The notes: generated by a model from the sequence alone, not told the origin. A stretch of 5,810 nucleotides of DNA from Gammaproteobacteria bacterium (GCA_015658965.1 DQNX01000103.1:1-5810), one strand, 5' to 3'. Positions 1 through 5,810 are shown, numbered from the stretch's first letter. Program-made: numbers and translations.

Positions 1-62
1 CCGATTGAGCCAATAATTGGCCAGTAAGTACCGTTTGGTATGTAATACTCTTGTTCGCTCAT
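1..62 (-). CDS. ctaE: Cytochrome c oxidase subunit III, N-terminal fragment (runs off window)
   Basis: Only the first 20 complete codons are present; the gene continues beyond base 1. The peptide starts MSEQEYYIPNGTYWPIIGS. The pattern of an aromatic pair, a proline and then a WPI-x-GS turn entering the first membrane helix is typical of proteobacterial CoxC/CtaE N-termini. Subunit III is a membrane subunit of the aa3-type oxidase that stabilises subunit I and its oxygen and proton uptake. The start is the ATG at 62..60, preceded by a good Shine-Dalgarno sequence, GAGGAAG (74..68), five bases upstream. It lies 15 nt downstream of the ctaG stop, so it is very likely in the same operon. The order coxB-coxA-ctaG-ctaE supports the call; the fragment is too short to say more about the protein. 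Confidence 0.85.
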   Translation of the reverse strand, partial: MSEQEYYIPNGTYWPIIGSI

Positions 63-77
63 AGTTTCTTCCTCTTT

Positions 78-602
78 TTAACTTTCAAGTTTAAAAAAAT
101 TATAGGACAAGCTTATATCTTTTATACGCTTATCCATTTCTGGCTCCACCACAAATCGGAGTATCATCTCTACCTCTTCATGTGGCTTGAATACCTGTCT
201 ATTAAAACAGAAGCATTCTAACTTCTTAAAATAAAGTGCTGCCTCTGTCGGTGCGACACTAGGGATTGCTTGACCAACAACTGTTTCGTCGGTGTTATTC
301 TTGGCAATGTAACTGGCAGTGTAAAACTTACCAGGGATCACTTCCATCGAACCCACCTTTGGCCCAAACTGTACTGGAAACCCACCCATGGTCATGGCAA
401 AAAAACTAACCTCGACCTTGCGGTTCTCATCTACCACATATTGTTGTTCACTATCAACTCTACCTGTTGTGCCATTAAAACCGGTAATCTCGCAAAAGAT
501 ATCGTAGATAGGCACCATTGCATAAGCAAAGAAAAACATCAATATGGGGGCTGAGACTAACTTTATCCAGAACCCTTTTGTTATTTTATTATTTTGTTGC
601 AT
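78..602 (-). CDS. ctaG: Cytochrome c oxidase assembly protein CtaG/Cox11 (CuB copper delivery)
   Basis: Predicted 174-residue Cox11-family protein, the copper chaperone that delivers Cu(I) to the CuB site of subunit I. It has a short cytoplasmic N-terminus, one membrane helix (about residues 11-31) and a periplasmic beta-rich domain. The family hallmark CFCF is at 130-133 (C130, C132), within LECFCFNRQ. A third conserved cysteine, C37, follows the helix in the segment YDIFCEITGFNG. The PSVAP loop at 114-118 and the C-terminal strand with LSYNFF (165-170) also match the family, and the length is near normal, so it looks intact. Its ATG (602..600) is two bases after the stop of the 32-residue gene upstream. 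A GGTGG run inside that gene's end, about 8 nt from the ATG, may act as the ribosome site. It is followed 15 nt later by ctaE. Confidence 0.96.
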   Translation of the reverse strand: MQQNNKITKGFWIKLVSAPILMFFFAYAMVPIYDIFCEITGFNGTTGRVDSEQQYVVDENRKVEVSFFAMTMGGFPVQFGPKVGSMEVIPGKFYTASYIAKNNTDETVVGQAIPSVAPTEAALYFKKLECFCFNRQVFKPHEEVEMILRFVVEPEMDKRIKDISLSYNFFKLES

Positions 603-604
603 AA

Positions 605-703
605 TCAGCCACCATAAAATACGATGGTCGCTGTAAACACTCCTATTGCTATAGCGCCTACAATTACCGCGGTAATAACGGCGCCTTTTCTTCTGTCATC
701 CAT
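605..703 (-). CDS. 32-residue single-helix membrane protein between coxA and ctaG
   Basis: A very small open reading frame encodes MDDRRKGAVITAV, continues as a hydrophobic stretch (about residues 8-30), and ends FYGG. The charged DDRRK head before the helix suggests N-terminus in the cytoplasm and C-terminus in the periplasm. Its ATG (703..701) shares one base with the coxA stop (TAATG), and its TGA (607..605) is two bases before the ctaG ATG, so there is almost no untranslated DNA here. No good Shine-Dalgarno sequence precedes it, so termination-reinitiation from coxA is the likely way it is translated. In many beta- and gammaproteobacteria a protein of this size and topology, annotated as a cytochrome oxidase small assembly protein, sits between ctaD and ctaG. 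I infer the same role from position and shape; the sequence itself shows no catalytic motif. Confidence 0.72.
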   Translation of the reverse strand: MDDRRKGAVITAVIVGAIAIGVFTATIVFYGG

Positions 704-2310
704 TAAGAATTTTGAGACTCTTGCTCAATTAACTTTCTTGATGGTGGTGTACTGAATGAATGGTACTGAGCTTTCGGCTCTAGTGTCCACTCCAAACCTT
801 TTGCACTTGGCCAAGGACGAGCACCAGTTGGCTTACCATTACGAACACAATCAATCACGATATAAGTCAACAGAATGAACGATGCACCGAATGCAAAACC
901 ACCAATTGAAGAGATAAAGTTAAAGTCTGCAAACTGTAATGAGTAATCAGGAATACGACGCGGCATACCTGCAAGCCCTAAGAAATGCTGAGGGAAGAAC
1001 AATACGTTGACTGAAATCACTGCCCACCAGAAATGCACTTTGGCTAAGGTTTCGTTGTACATCTTGCCCGTCCACTTAGGCAACCAGTAGAACGTTGCTG
1101 CAATGATTGACCACAATGCACCTGTTACCAGTACATAGTGGAAATGTGCAACCACGAAGTAAGTGTCGTGATACTGAATATCTGCTGGCACGATACCTAA
1201 CATTAAGCCAGAGAAACCACCGATGGTGAATAAGAACACAAATGAAATCGCCCATAGCATTGGTGCCTCGAACGTCATCGAACCTCTCCACATGGTTGAG
1301 ATCCAGTTAAAGACTTTAACCCCCGTAGGAACCGCAATTAGCATGGTGGCGTACATAAAGTACAACTCACCTGCTACTGGCATACCGGTTAAGAACATGT
1401 GGTGTGCCCATACAATGTATGACAAGAATGCGATTGATGCGGTTGCATAAACCATTGATGAATACCCAAATAACGGCTTACGCGCAAAGGTTGGAATAAT
1501 ATGAGATACCACACCAAAGGCTGGCAAGATCATAATATAAACCTCAGGGTGACCAAAGAACCAGAATATGTGCTGGAACAATACTGGGTCGCCGCCACCG
1601 GTCGCATCAAAGAATGCGGTACCAAAGTTACGGTCTGTTAGCATCATGGTTACTGCACCGGCCAATACTGGCATCGCACCAATTAGTAAGAACGAAGTAA
1701 TTAACCATGTCCATACAAATAATGGCATGTCCATTAACTTCATCTCAGGCGCACGCATGTTAAGTACCGTTGCAATAATATTAATTGCACCCATAATTGA
1801 CGAGAAGCCTAATAAGTGAACTGCAAAGATAAAGAAGTCAGTAGAGTCTGGTGCAAACGTTGTTGATAACGGTGCGTAGAACGTCCAACCAAATGCTGGT
1901 GCGCCGCCTTCCATAAAGAACGTGCTTAACAAGATACCGCCAGCGAATGGTAGAATCCAGAAAGACCAATTGTTCATCCGTGGTAGCGCCATATCAGGTG
2001 CACCAATCATCATCGGGATTAGCCAGTTACCCAAGCCAACAAAGGCCGGCATAATTGCACCAAATACCATGATCAAACCGTGCATCGTGGTTAATTGATT
2101 AAAGAAATGTGGGTCCATCAATTGCATACCCGGCTGTAGTAATTCAGCACGAATACCCATTGCGAAAGCACCGCCTACTAATAGCATAGTGAAGGCAAAC
2201 CACATGTAAAGCGAACCAATATCTTTATGGTTCGTTGTCTTGACCCATCTCATCAAGCCTTTTTCAGGGCCGTGATGATGATCGTCGTGAGAAGCTGTTG
2301 CTGTTGTCAT
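703..2310 (-). CDS. coxA: Cytochrome c oxidase subunit I (A1-type heme-copper oxidase)
   Basis: Full-length 535-residue catalytic subunit with about twelve membrane helices. It reduces O2 to water at a heme a3-CuB centre and pumps protons. Visible ligands are H77 and H391 for heme a, H389 for heme a3, and H254, H303 and H304 for CuB. Y258, in HPEVY, is the tyrosine cross-linked to the CuB histidine in this family. D-pathway residues D106 and N113/N114 and the gating E256 are present, as is the K-pathway lysine K332. H381/D382 correspond to the Mg site and R451/R452 to the heme-propionate arginines. E256 with K332 places it in class A1. The N-terminus is histidine-rich (HDDHHH, 8-13). The ATG is preceded by AAGGAG (2323..2318) at a 7-nt spacing. 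It begins 24 nt after the coxB stop, and its own stop overlaps the next start by one base. Confidence 0.99.
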   Translation of the reverse strand: MTTATASHDDHHHGPEKGLMRWVKTTNHKDIGSLYMWFAFTMLLVGGAFAMGIRAELLQPGMQLMDPHFFNQLTTMHGLIMVFGAIMPAFVGLGNWLIPMMIGAPDMALPRMNNWSFWILPFAGGILLSTFFMEGGAPAFGWTFYAPLSTTFAPDSTDFFIFAVHLLGFSSIMGAINIIATVLNMRAPEMKLMDMPLFVWTWLITSFLLIGAMPVLAGAVTMMLTDRNFGTAFFDATGGGDPVLFQHIFWFFGHPEVYIMILPAFGVVSHIIPTFARKPLFGYSSMVYATASIAFLSYIVWAHHMFLTGMPVAGELYFMYATMLIAVPTGVKVFNWISTMWRGSMTFEAPMLWAISFVFLFTIGGFSGLMLGIVPADIQYHDTYFVVAHFHYVLVTGALWSIIAATFYWLPKWTGKMYNETLAKVHFWWAVISVNVLFFPQHFLGLAGMPRRIPDYSLQFADFNFISSIGGFAFGASFILLTYIVIDCVRNGKPTGARPWPSAKGLEWTLEPKAQYHSFSTPPSRKLIEQESQNS

Positions 2311-2334
2311 ATTATTTCTCCTTGAATACTTTGA

Positions 2335-3444
2335 TTAACGTGCAGATGTAACATCTGAAGGTTGAACAACACTGCCTGTGTTACCAAAGGCATTTCGCTC
2401 ATAAGTAATTACCGCTGCAAGGTCTGCATCGCCTAACATCTTAAAGGTCGGCATGCCGCCCTTACCGTGCAGAACCATACCGATATGATCAGCAGCTGCA
2501 CCGTTTGCAATTGGCGAGCCCTTCATTGCTGGGAAGATTGGCGGCATACCTGAGCCGTCTTTCTTATGACAGCCAGCACAGTTAGTGTTGTAAACATCTT
2601 CACCTTGTGCCATTAACTCAGCCTTAGACCATGTTTTGCTTGCACTGTCTGTTGCTGCTTTTGCGGCTGCTTGTTGCTCAGTCACCCATTTAGCGTAGTC
2701 TGCTTTAGAAACCACATCAACCACAATTGGCATAAAGCCATGGTCTTTGCCACAAAGTTCAGCACACTGGCCGCGGTAAGTGCCGATTTCATCAACCTTA
2801 GCCCACGCATCATTAATAAAGCCTGGGTTAGCATCTTGCTTCACACCGAATTCTGGCACCCACCAAGCATGGATCACGTCGTTTGAGGTGATTAAGAAAC
2901 GAACAGAAGTATCTACAGGCAGAACCAAATGATTGTCTACTTCAAGTAAGTAATTACCGATAGCCTCACGGTCAGCGTCTGTGCCTGTGACTGCATCTTT
3001 AGAAGATTGTGCCAAGTTAGAAATAAAACTAATGCCCTCTTTAGGGTAATCATACTGCCATTTCCATTGGTGGCCGGTAACCTTAATGGTCATTTCTGCT
3101 TTGCTCGTGTCTTCTAAATCGATCAATACTTTAGAGGCTGGAATCGCCATACCGACTAAAATTATAACCGGAACAATCGTCCATATAAGCTCCGCTTTAG
3201 TGCTCTCATGAAATTGAGATGCTACCGCGCCTTTTGATTTTCTGTGTGCAAACACAGAATAAAACATTGCACCAAATACAACCACTGCGATGACCACACT
3301 TATCCAAAACACCATCATGTGTAAATCATAAATATCATGACTGATTGAGGTCACCCCTTCTGTCATATTCAGGCCGTACTCAGCAAACACGTTTGTTGAC
3401 ATCATGGCAACTAGAGCGCTTAAAAGAGTTGTTAATCTTTTCAT
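2335..3444 (-). CDS. coxB: Cytochrome c oxidase subunit II with fused C-terminal cytochrome c domain
   Basis: A 369-residue subunit II that accepts electrons and passes them through CuA to subunit I. Residues 1-21 form a signal peptide ending NVFA. Two membrane helices follow (about 42-65 and 84-107), then a periplasmic cupredoxin domain. The aromatic electron-entry patch has W127, W129 and Y131. The CuA ligands are H192, C227, E229, C231, H235 and M238. After an Ala-rich linker (about 256-271) comes a class I cytochrome c domain with CAGCH (C289, C292, H293) and probable axial M331 in GKGGMPTF. This makes the enzyme caa3-like. The start chosen is the ATG at 3444, with GGAGGA directly upstream and a proper signal peptide. 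An in-frame ATG at 3474 would add ten residues but has no ribosome site. First gene of the leftward operon. Confidence 0.97.
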   Translation of the reverse strand: MKRLTTLLSALVAMMSTNVFAEYGLNMTEGVTSISHDIYDLHMMVFWISVVIAVVVFGAMFYSVFAHRKSKGAVASQFHESTKAELIWTIVPVIILVGMAIPASKVLIDLEDTSKAEMTIKVTGHQWKWQYDYPKEGISFISNLAQSSKDAVTGTDADREAIGNYLLEVDNHLVLPVDTSVRFLITSNDVIHAWWVPEFGVKQDANPGFINDAWAKVDEIGTYRGQCAELCGKDHGFMPIVVDVVSKADYAKWVTEQQAAAKAATDSASKTWSKAELMAQGEDVYNTNCAGCHKKDGSGMPPIFPAMKGSPIANGAAADHIGMVLHGKGGMPTFKMLGDADLAAVITYERNAFGNTGSVVQPSDVTSAR

Positions 3445-3447
3445 AAA

Positions 3448-3453
3448 TCCTCC
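3448..3453 (-). promoter_or_regulatory. Ribosome binding site deciding the coxB start
   Basis: GGAGGA on the minus strand ends three bases before the ATG at 3444..3442. The upstream in-frame ATG at 3474..3472 is preceded only by A/T-rich bases. The Shine-Dalgarno match and the signal peptide that begins at 3444 both favour the shorter protein. The spacing is on the short side but workable. Confidence 0.75.
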
Positions 3454-3511
3454 AAATAAATAAATATCTTTCATTTAGTTAATACGCAATCGCATTAAAA
3501 AACTGTTGTAA

Positions 3512-3539
3512 ATTATACTGAATTTTTTTGTTATGTCCT
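3512..3539 (-). promoter_or_regulatory. Predicted sigma70 promoter for the coxB-coxA-ctaG-ctaE operon
   Basis: On the minus strand a perfect -10 box TATAAT (3517..3512) lies 16 bases from AGGACA (3539..3534), which matches four of six bases of the -35 consensus. The spacer is A-rich. Transcription would begin near 3505, giving an untranslated leader of about 60 nt before the coxB ATG at 3444. The weak -35 box fits a promoter that benefits from an activator, and an inverted repeat lies just upstream. This is a prediction from consensus only. Confidence 0.55.
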
Positions 3540-3553
3540 TAATTAAATAATAA

Positions 3554-3574
3554 TTTCTCAGCATAATTGAGAAA
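3554..3574. promoter_or_regulatory. Perfect inverted repeat between divergent promoters, candidate operator
   Basis: TTTCTCA (3554..3560) and TGAGAAA (3568..3574) are exact reverse complements separated by 7 bases. The centre, at 3564, falls about -59 from the predicted coxB start site and about -67 from the predicted rightward start site. These are positions commonly used by activators. The core TCA-N7-TGA satisfies the loose T-N11-A pattern of LysR-type regulators, but that pattern is weakly specific and no regulator gene is in the window. It has no T-tract and sits upstream of both transcripts, so a terminator is unlikely. Confidence 0.45.
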
Positions 3575-3595
3575 ACAGTACATTATGTCATTTTC

Positions 3596-3624
3596 TTGAC
3601 AACTTTATCAAGGTCTGATTTAAT
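3596..3624 (+). promoter_or_regulatory. Predicted strong sigma70 promoter for the DUF2189 gene
   Basis: A perfect -35 TTGACA (3596..3601), a 17-base spacer and -10 TTTAAT (3619..3624, five of six consensus bases). A TG one base before the -10 (3616..3617) gives an extended -10 element. Transcription would start near 3631, leaving a leader of about 35 nt. A weak ribosome site, GAGG (3652..3655), precedes the ATG at 3666 by ten bases. This is the best promoter match in the window, stronger than that facing coxB. Confidence 0.65.
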
Positions 3625-3665
3625 GCATCTTTAAATAACTATACAGTTCATGAGGCGATTATAAA

Positions 3666-4502
3666 ATGGCAATGCCACAAACAGAAAGAATGCGAGCAAC
3701 CCTTGGTAAAACCGCCGAACTCAAAAAAGTTAGCTTAGCTGCGCCCTTTACTTGGTTAAAACAAGGCGTTAGTGATCTTCTAGCCATGCCGATTTTGGCC
3801 ATTTTTTGTGGCTTATTATTCACGGCTGTTTCCTATGGTTCGTGGCACTATTTAAAAACTTCTGAAACATTGGGCGATGTTTCAGCACCCTTATTAGCTG
3901 TGATTATTTTATTATTAGGCCCCCTTTCTGCCATAAGCTTATATGACGCATCAAGACGATTGGCCATGGGTGAAAAACCAAGTATTGGCTCAGTGGTGAG
4001 TGCTGCCTTTAAAACCAACGGCTCTTGTCCGAGCATCTTTCTGTCGGTTATCTTAGTGGTACTTGCCGTTGCTTGGATGATGTTCACACCGCTAATTTAT
4101 GCTATTTTTAATGCCGGTTCTTTAAATATTGTTAATGAGAATCAAACCGTGGTGCAAGCCATTCTAGCCAACATTACCAGTGGCGCTAATACTGGCTTTG
4201 TGATAACTTTTTCTATTTACACAGCCTTGGTTGGCCTGATTGCATTTATGATCAGCTGGTTTTCTTACCCGATGGTGTTAGACAAAGATTGTGACCCATT
4301 CACCGCTATAGTAACCAGCCTTAAAGCTGCCATGGCAAACTTGGTGATTATGTTTATTTGGGTGCCCCTGGTCGGTATTCTTGTTTTAGGTGCTTTGGTG
4401 TTAACCGCTGACTTCTACTTTATTGGCCTGGTGTTTGTAATCCCAGTAATTGCTCATTCGACTTGGCACGCCTACAAGAGCATGATTGGCGAACTCAAAT
4501 AA
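3666..4502 (+). CDS. DUF2189 family multi-pass membrane protein, function unknown
   Basis: A 278-residue integral membrane protein that I recognise as DUF2189-like. It has a soluble N-terminal 27 residues, then APFTWLKQGVSDL leading into about six membrane segments (roughly 41-60, 74-94, 122-147, 176-200, 225-246 and 249-266). Family-like signatures are the GPLSAISLYDASRRLAMGE segment (85-103), YPMVLDKDCDPFTAIVTSL (201-219) and the C-terminal IAHSTWHAYKSMI (262-274). No catalytic residues, metal sites or signal peptide are evident. The ATG at 3666 was chosen because of the GAGG site upstream; a second ATG two codons later is less well spaced. The gene is transcribed divergently from coxB and closed by a strong terminator, so it is probably monocistronic. 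A link to the oxidase is suggested by location only. The family assignment is from memory of its motifs. Confidence 0.82.
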   Translation: MAMPQTERMRATLGKTAELKKVSLAAPFTWLKQGVSDLLAMPILAIFCGLLFTAVSYGSWHYLKTSETLGDVSAPLLAVIILLLGPLSAISLYDASRRLAMGEKPSIGSVVSAAFKTNGSCPSIFLSVILVVLAVAWMMFTPLIYAIFNAGSLNIVNENQTVVQAILANITSGANTGFVITFSIYTALVGLIAFMISWFSYPMVLDKDCDPFTAIVTSLKAAMANLVIMFIWVPLVGILVLGALVLTADFYFIGLVFVIPVIAHSTWHAYKSMIGELK

Positions 4503-4521
4503 CACAAACTCAATTTGTCGC

Positions 4522-4559
4522 TATAAAACCCTTTGCATGAATGTGTAAAGGGTTTTATA
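4522..4559 (+). terminator. Rho-independent terminator after the DUF2189 gene
   Basis: A perfect 13-bp stem, TATAAAACCCTTT (4522..4534) against AAAGGGTTTTATA (4547..4559), with a 12-base loop that could close further by three pairs (GCA/TGT). The descending arm ends in the T-run TTTTAT. The matching A-run on the other arm means it could also stop transcription coming from the opposite strand. It begins 19 nt past the DUF2189 stop and ends 37 nt before ctaA, so it separates the two genes or acts as a partial attenuator. Confidence 0.82.
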
Positions 4560-4596
4560 TTAAAACATCGTTAACTTTCAACTTTTACATATATCT

Positions 4597-5574
4597 ATGT
4601 TTAAAAAAATACTGGAAATCTCTATCGTCTTGGTGCTTATTGTGGTGGTCTTGGGTGCTTACACTCGTCTGAGCGATGCGGGCTTAGGTTGTCCTGACTG
4701 GCCAGGTTGTTACGGACAACTTATTGTGCCAGATATGGCTGATGGCACCAAACTTGAAGGCTATGAGCGCCCATTAGAAGTCGCCAAGGGCTGGAAAGAA
4801 ATGGTGCATCGTTACGCCGCATCCATCCTAGGTTTGGTGATTTTAGTCTTATTCGTTATGGTTTTACGAGGTAAGCCGAAATATCATCAGCCAATTGGAC
4901 TGCCAAGCTTTACCGCCTTGTTTGTGATGTTGCAGGGTGCATTTGGCATGTGGACAGTAACCCTGTTGGTGCACCCCGGCATTGTTACCACACACCTTAT
5001 CGGGGGTTTTGTAACAACTGCACTGCTGTTTTGGATGTTGCTTAACCAACATAGGCCACCCATCACTTATCAACACATACTCAAACGACACAAAATACTG
5101 TTACTAATAACGCTGGTTGTGCTCAGCTTGCAAATCACTTTGGGTGGTTGGACCTCTACTAACTACGCGGCCTTATCTTGTGGTGAAGAATTTCCAAGGT
5201 GTTTGGGCTCATACTGGCCCGGCGTTGATTATGTCGGCGCACTCTACTGGGGGCCAATTGGTGTCGAGCATGATTATGAATATGGCGTATTAGAAAATTC
5301 AGCACGTGCTGGCATTCAAATGATGCACCGTGTTGGTGCGCTGATTACCACAATACTAATTGGCACGCTCATCTATTTATTTAGCAGTTATACACAGCTT
5401 AAATCAAACTTAGTGCTGGTTGGTGGCTTGTTGATTGTGCAAATAACTTTGGGCATTTTAAACGTGGTGTTGTCATTGCCAATGATAATCGCAGTTTTAC
5501 ACAGTGCGGTTGCTCTGGTATTATTACTCAGCATTGTTGCCCTAATACACAAAGTATTTAAGACACCAATTTAA
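4597..5574 (+). CDS. ctaA: Heme A synthase CtaA (COX15 family)
   Basis: A 325-residue, eight-helix membrane enzyme that oxidises the C8 methyl group of heme O to make heme A, the cofactor of the CoxA encoded nearby. The two four-helix halves are visible. The four conserved histidines are H71 (in EMVHRYAA), H133 (in TTHLIGG), H244 (in MMHRVGA) and H302 (in VLHSAVA). The conserved acidic residue E68 precedes the first. The first periplasmic loop holds RLSDAGLGCPDWPGCYG with cysteines C32 and C38. A second pair, C195 and C202, is in the loop SCGEEFPRC, so this is a cysteine-pair type of CtaA. Length is normal and no lesions are seen. The ATG at 4597 begins directly before the first helix and fits the family, yet no Shine-Dalgarno sequence or convincing promoter lies in the 37 nt between it and the terminator. 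Confidence 0.96.
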   Translation: MFKKILEISIVLVLIVVVLGAYTRLSDAGLGCPDWPGCYGQLIVPDMADGTKLEGYERPLEVAKGWKEMVHRYAASILGLVILVLFVMVLRGKPKYHQPIGLPSFTALFVMLQGAFGMWTVTLLVHPGIVTTHLIGGFVTTALLFWMLLNQHRPPITYQHILKRHKILLLITLVVLSLQITLGGWTSTNYAALSCGEEFPRCLGSYWPGVDYVGALYWGPIGVEHDYEYGVLENSARAGIQMMHRVGALITTILIGTLIYLFSSYTQLKSNLVLVGGLLIVQITLGILNVVLSLPMIIAVLHSAVALVLLLSIVALIHKVFKTPI

Positions 5575-5598
5575 ACAACAAAAACTAAAAGGGTAGCG

Positions 5599-5810
5599 GT
5601 GAAAAATTTTATTGAAACCGATCACGAATGCGATGATGAACAATTTAAAGCCTATAAGGGCAAAGGAAACTGTGTGCAAATAAAAAAAACCAGAAACTCA
5701 ATTATTTGGTTTGGTGCCGCAACCATCGCCTTGGCGTATTTTTTTCTAATCCCTGATGCGAATCAGATCAAAGAGCTTTCCAAAAAAGTTAGCCCGACGG
5801 CTTCTTTATA
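5599..5810 (+). CDS. Unrecognised single-pass membrane protein, N-terminal 70 residues (runs off window)
   Basis: An open frame starts with GTG at 5599 and stays open to the window edge (70 codons plus two bases). The first segment, MKNFIETDHECDDEQF, is acidic and contains C11; a Lys/Gly-rich stretch with C25 follows. One membrane helix (about 35-51, ending YFFLIP) then leads into a polar segment, NQIKELSKKVS. Basic residues K29, K30 and R32 before the helix predict a cytoplasmic N-terminus and a periplasmic remainder. GTG is the only start codon available between the ctaA stop, which is in the same frame, and the helix; a weak AAAGGG lies 5 nt upstream. It begins 24 nt after ctaA, so co-transcription is likely. 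I do not recognise the family. A membrane-anchored oxidase assembly factor is possible by context, but nothing visible proves it. Confidence 0.6.
   Translation, partial: MKNFIETDHECDDEQFKAYKGKGNCVQIKKTRNSIIWFGAATIALAYFFLIPDANQIKELSKKVSPTASL

Larger units (their letters stand above)
3445..3665. other. Divergent intergenic region between coxB and the DUF2189 gene
   Basis: This 221-bp AT-rich stretch is the only sizeable non-coding region in the window. It contains the two back-to-back predicted promoters, the inverted repeat between them, the coxB leader and the short leader of the rightward gene. I found no tRNA, riboswitch-like fold or convincing small open reading frame in it. Confidence 0.8.

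Noticed and set aside
270..554. Open frame of 94 codons on the plus strand inside ctaG
   Set aside because: It is fully antisense to a well-supported Cox11 gene, has no family resemblance and shows low-complexity mixed composition. It is a shadow of ctaG.
1076..1291. Open frame of 71 codons on the minus strand inside coxA
   Set aside because: It is out of frame within a strongly conserved part of coxA that encodes heme ligands, so its openness is explained by the coxA codons.
1223..1819. Two plus-strand open frames (1223..1450 and 1568..1819) antisense to coxA
   Set aside because: Both lie opposite conserved coxA helices, have no ribosome site of note and give no recognisable protein.
2671..2886. 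Plus-strand open frame antisense to coxB
   Set aside because: It lies opposite the CuA domain and its sequence is explained by the coxB reading frame.
3481..3500. GCGATTGCG repeat-like stretch in the coxB leader
   Set aside because: The apparent dyad is imperfect and short, with no T-tract or conserved fold that would support a riboswitch or operator.
3848..4087. Minus-strand open frame within the DUF2189 gene
   Set aside because: Antisense to a coherent membrane protein gene, with no independent support.
4571..4596. Possible promoter just before ctaA (TTAACT and TATATC)
   Set aside because: The spacing between the two boxes is about 13 bases and the -10 would touch the ATG. No arrangement gave a credible -35/-10 pair.
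4864..5091. Minus-strand open frame within ctaA, with several cysteines and histidines
   Set aside because: It looks metal-binding at first glance, but it is antisense to conserved ctaA helices including H126 and H133, and the composition follows from that.

Overview
The window holds part of an aerobic respiratory locus for a heme-copper cytochrome c oxidase. The protein families, the gene order (coxB, coxA, ctaG, ctaE) and the moderately low GC content suggest a gammaproteobacterium, plausibly marine. That assignment rests on general family resemblance and not on a search. No mobile element, CRISPR array, tRNA or rRNA was recognised.

Leftward block (1..3444, minus strand). Read in the direction of transcription it encodes CoxB (subunit II with a fused C-terminal cytochrome c domain), CoxA (subunit I), a 32-residue single-helix protein, CtaG/Cox11 (copper delivery to CuB) and the first 20 or so residues of CtaE/CoxC (subunit III). 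Gene spacings are 24 nt, a 1-nt stop/start overlap (TAATG), 2 nt and 15 nt. This is a tight, probably single transcription unit with translational coupling in its middle. All metal-ligand residues expected of an A1-type oxidase can be located in CoxA and CoxB.

Divergent intergenic region (3445..3665, 221 bp). It carries a recognisable sigma70-type promoter on each strand, and between them a perfect 7-bp inverted repeat (TTTCTCA-N7-TGAGAAA) that could be a shared operator.

Rightward block (3666..5810, plus strand). It encodes a DUF2189-type multi-pass membrane protein, then a strong hairpin terminator, then CtaA/COX15 heme A synthase, then the start of an unrecognised single-pass membrane protein that runs off the window edge.

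How they fit together: CtaA makes the heme A that CoxA carries, CtaG supplies CuB, CoxA/B/C form the proton-pumping enzyme, and CoxB receives electrons through its own heme c. The DUF2189 protein, the 32-residue protein and the truncated protein downstream of ctaA are the parts without a settled role, and their placement suggests oxidase assembly or maintenance. The core is a conventional oxidase locus; I do not see clear evidence of a wholly new system.
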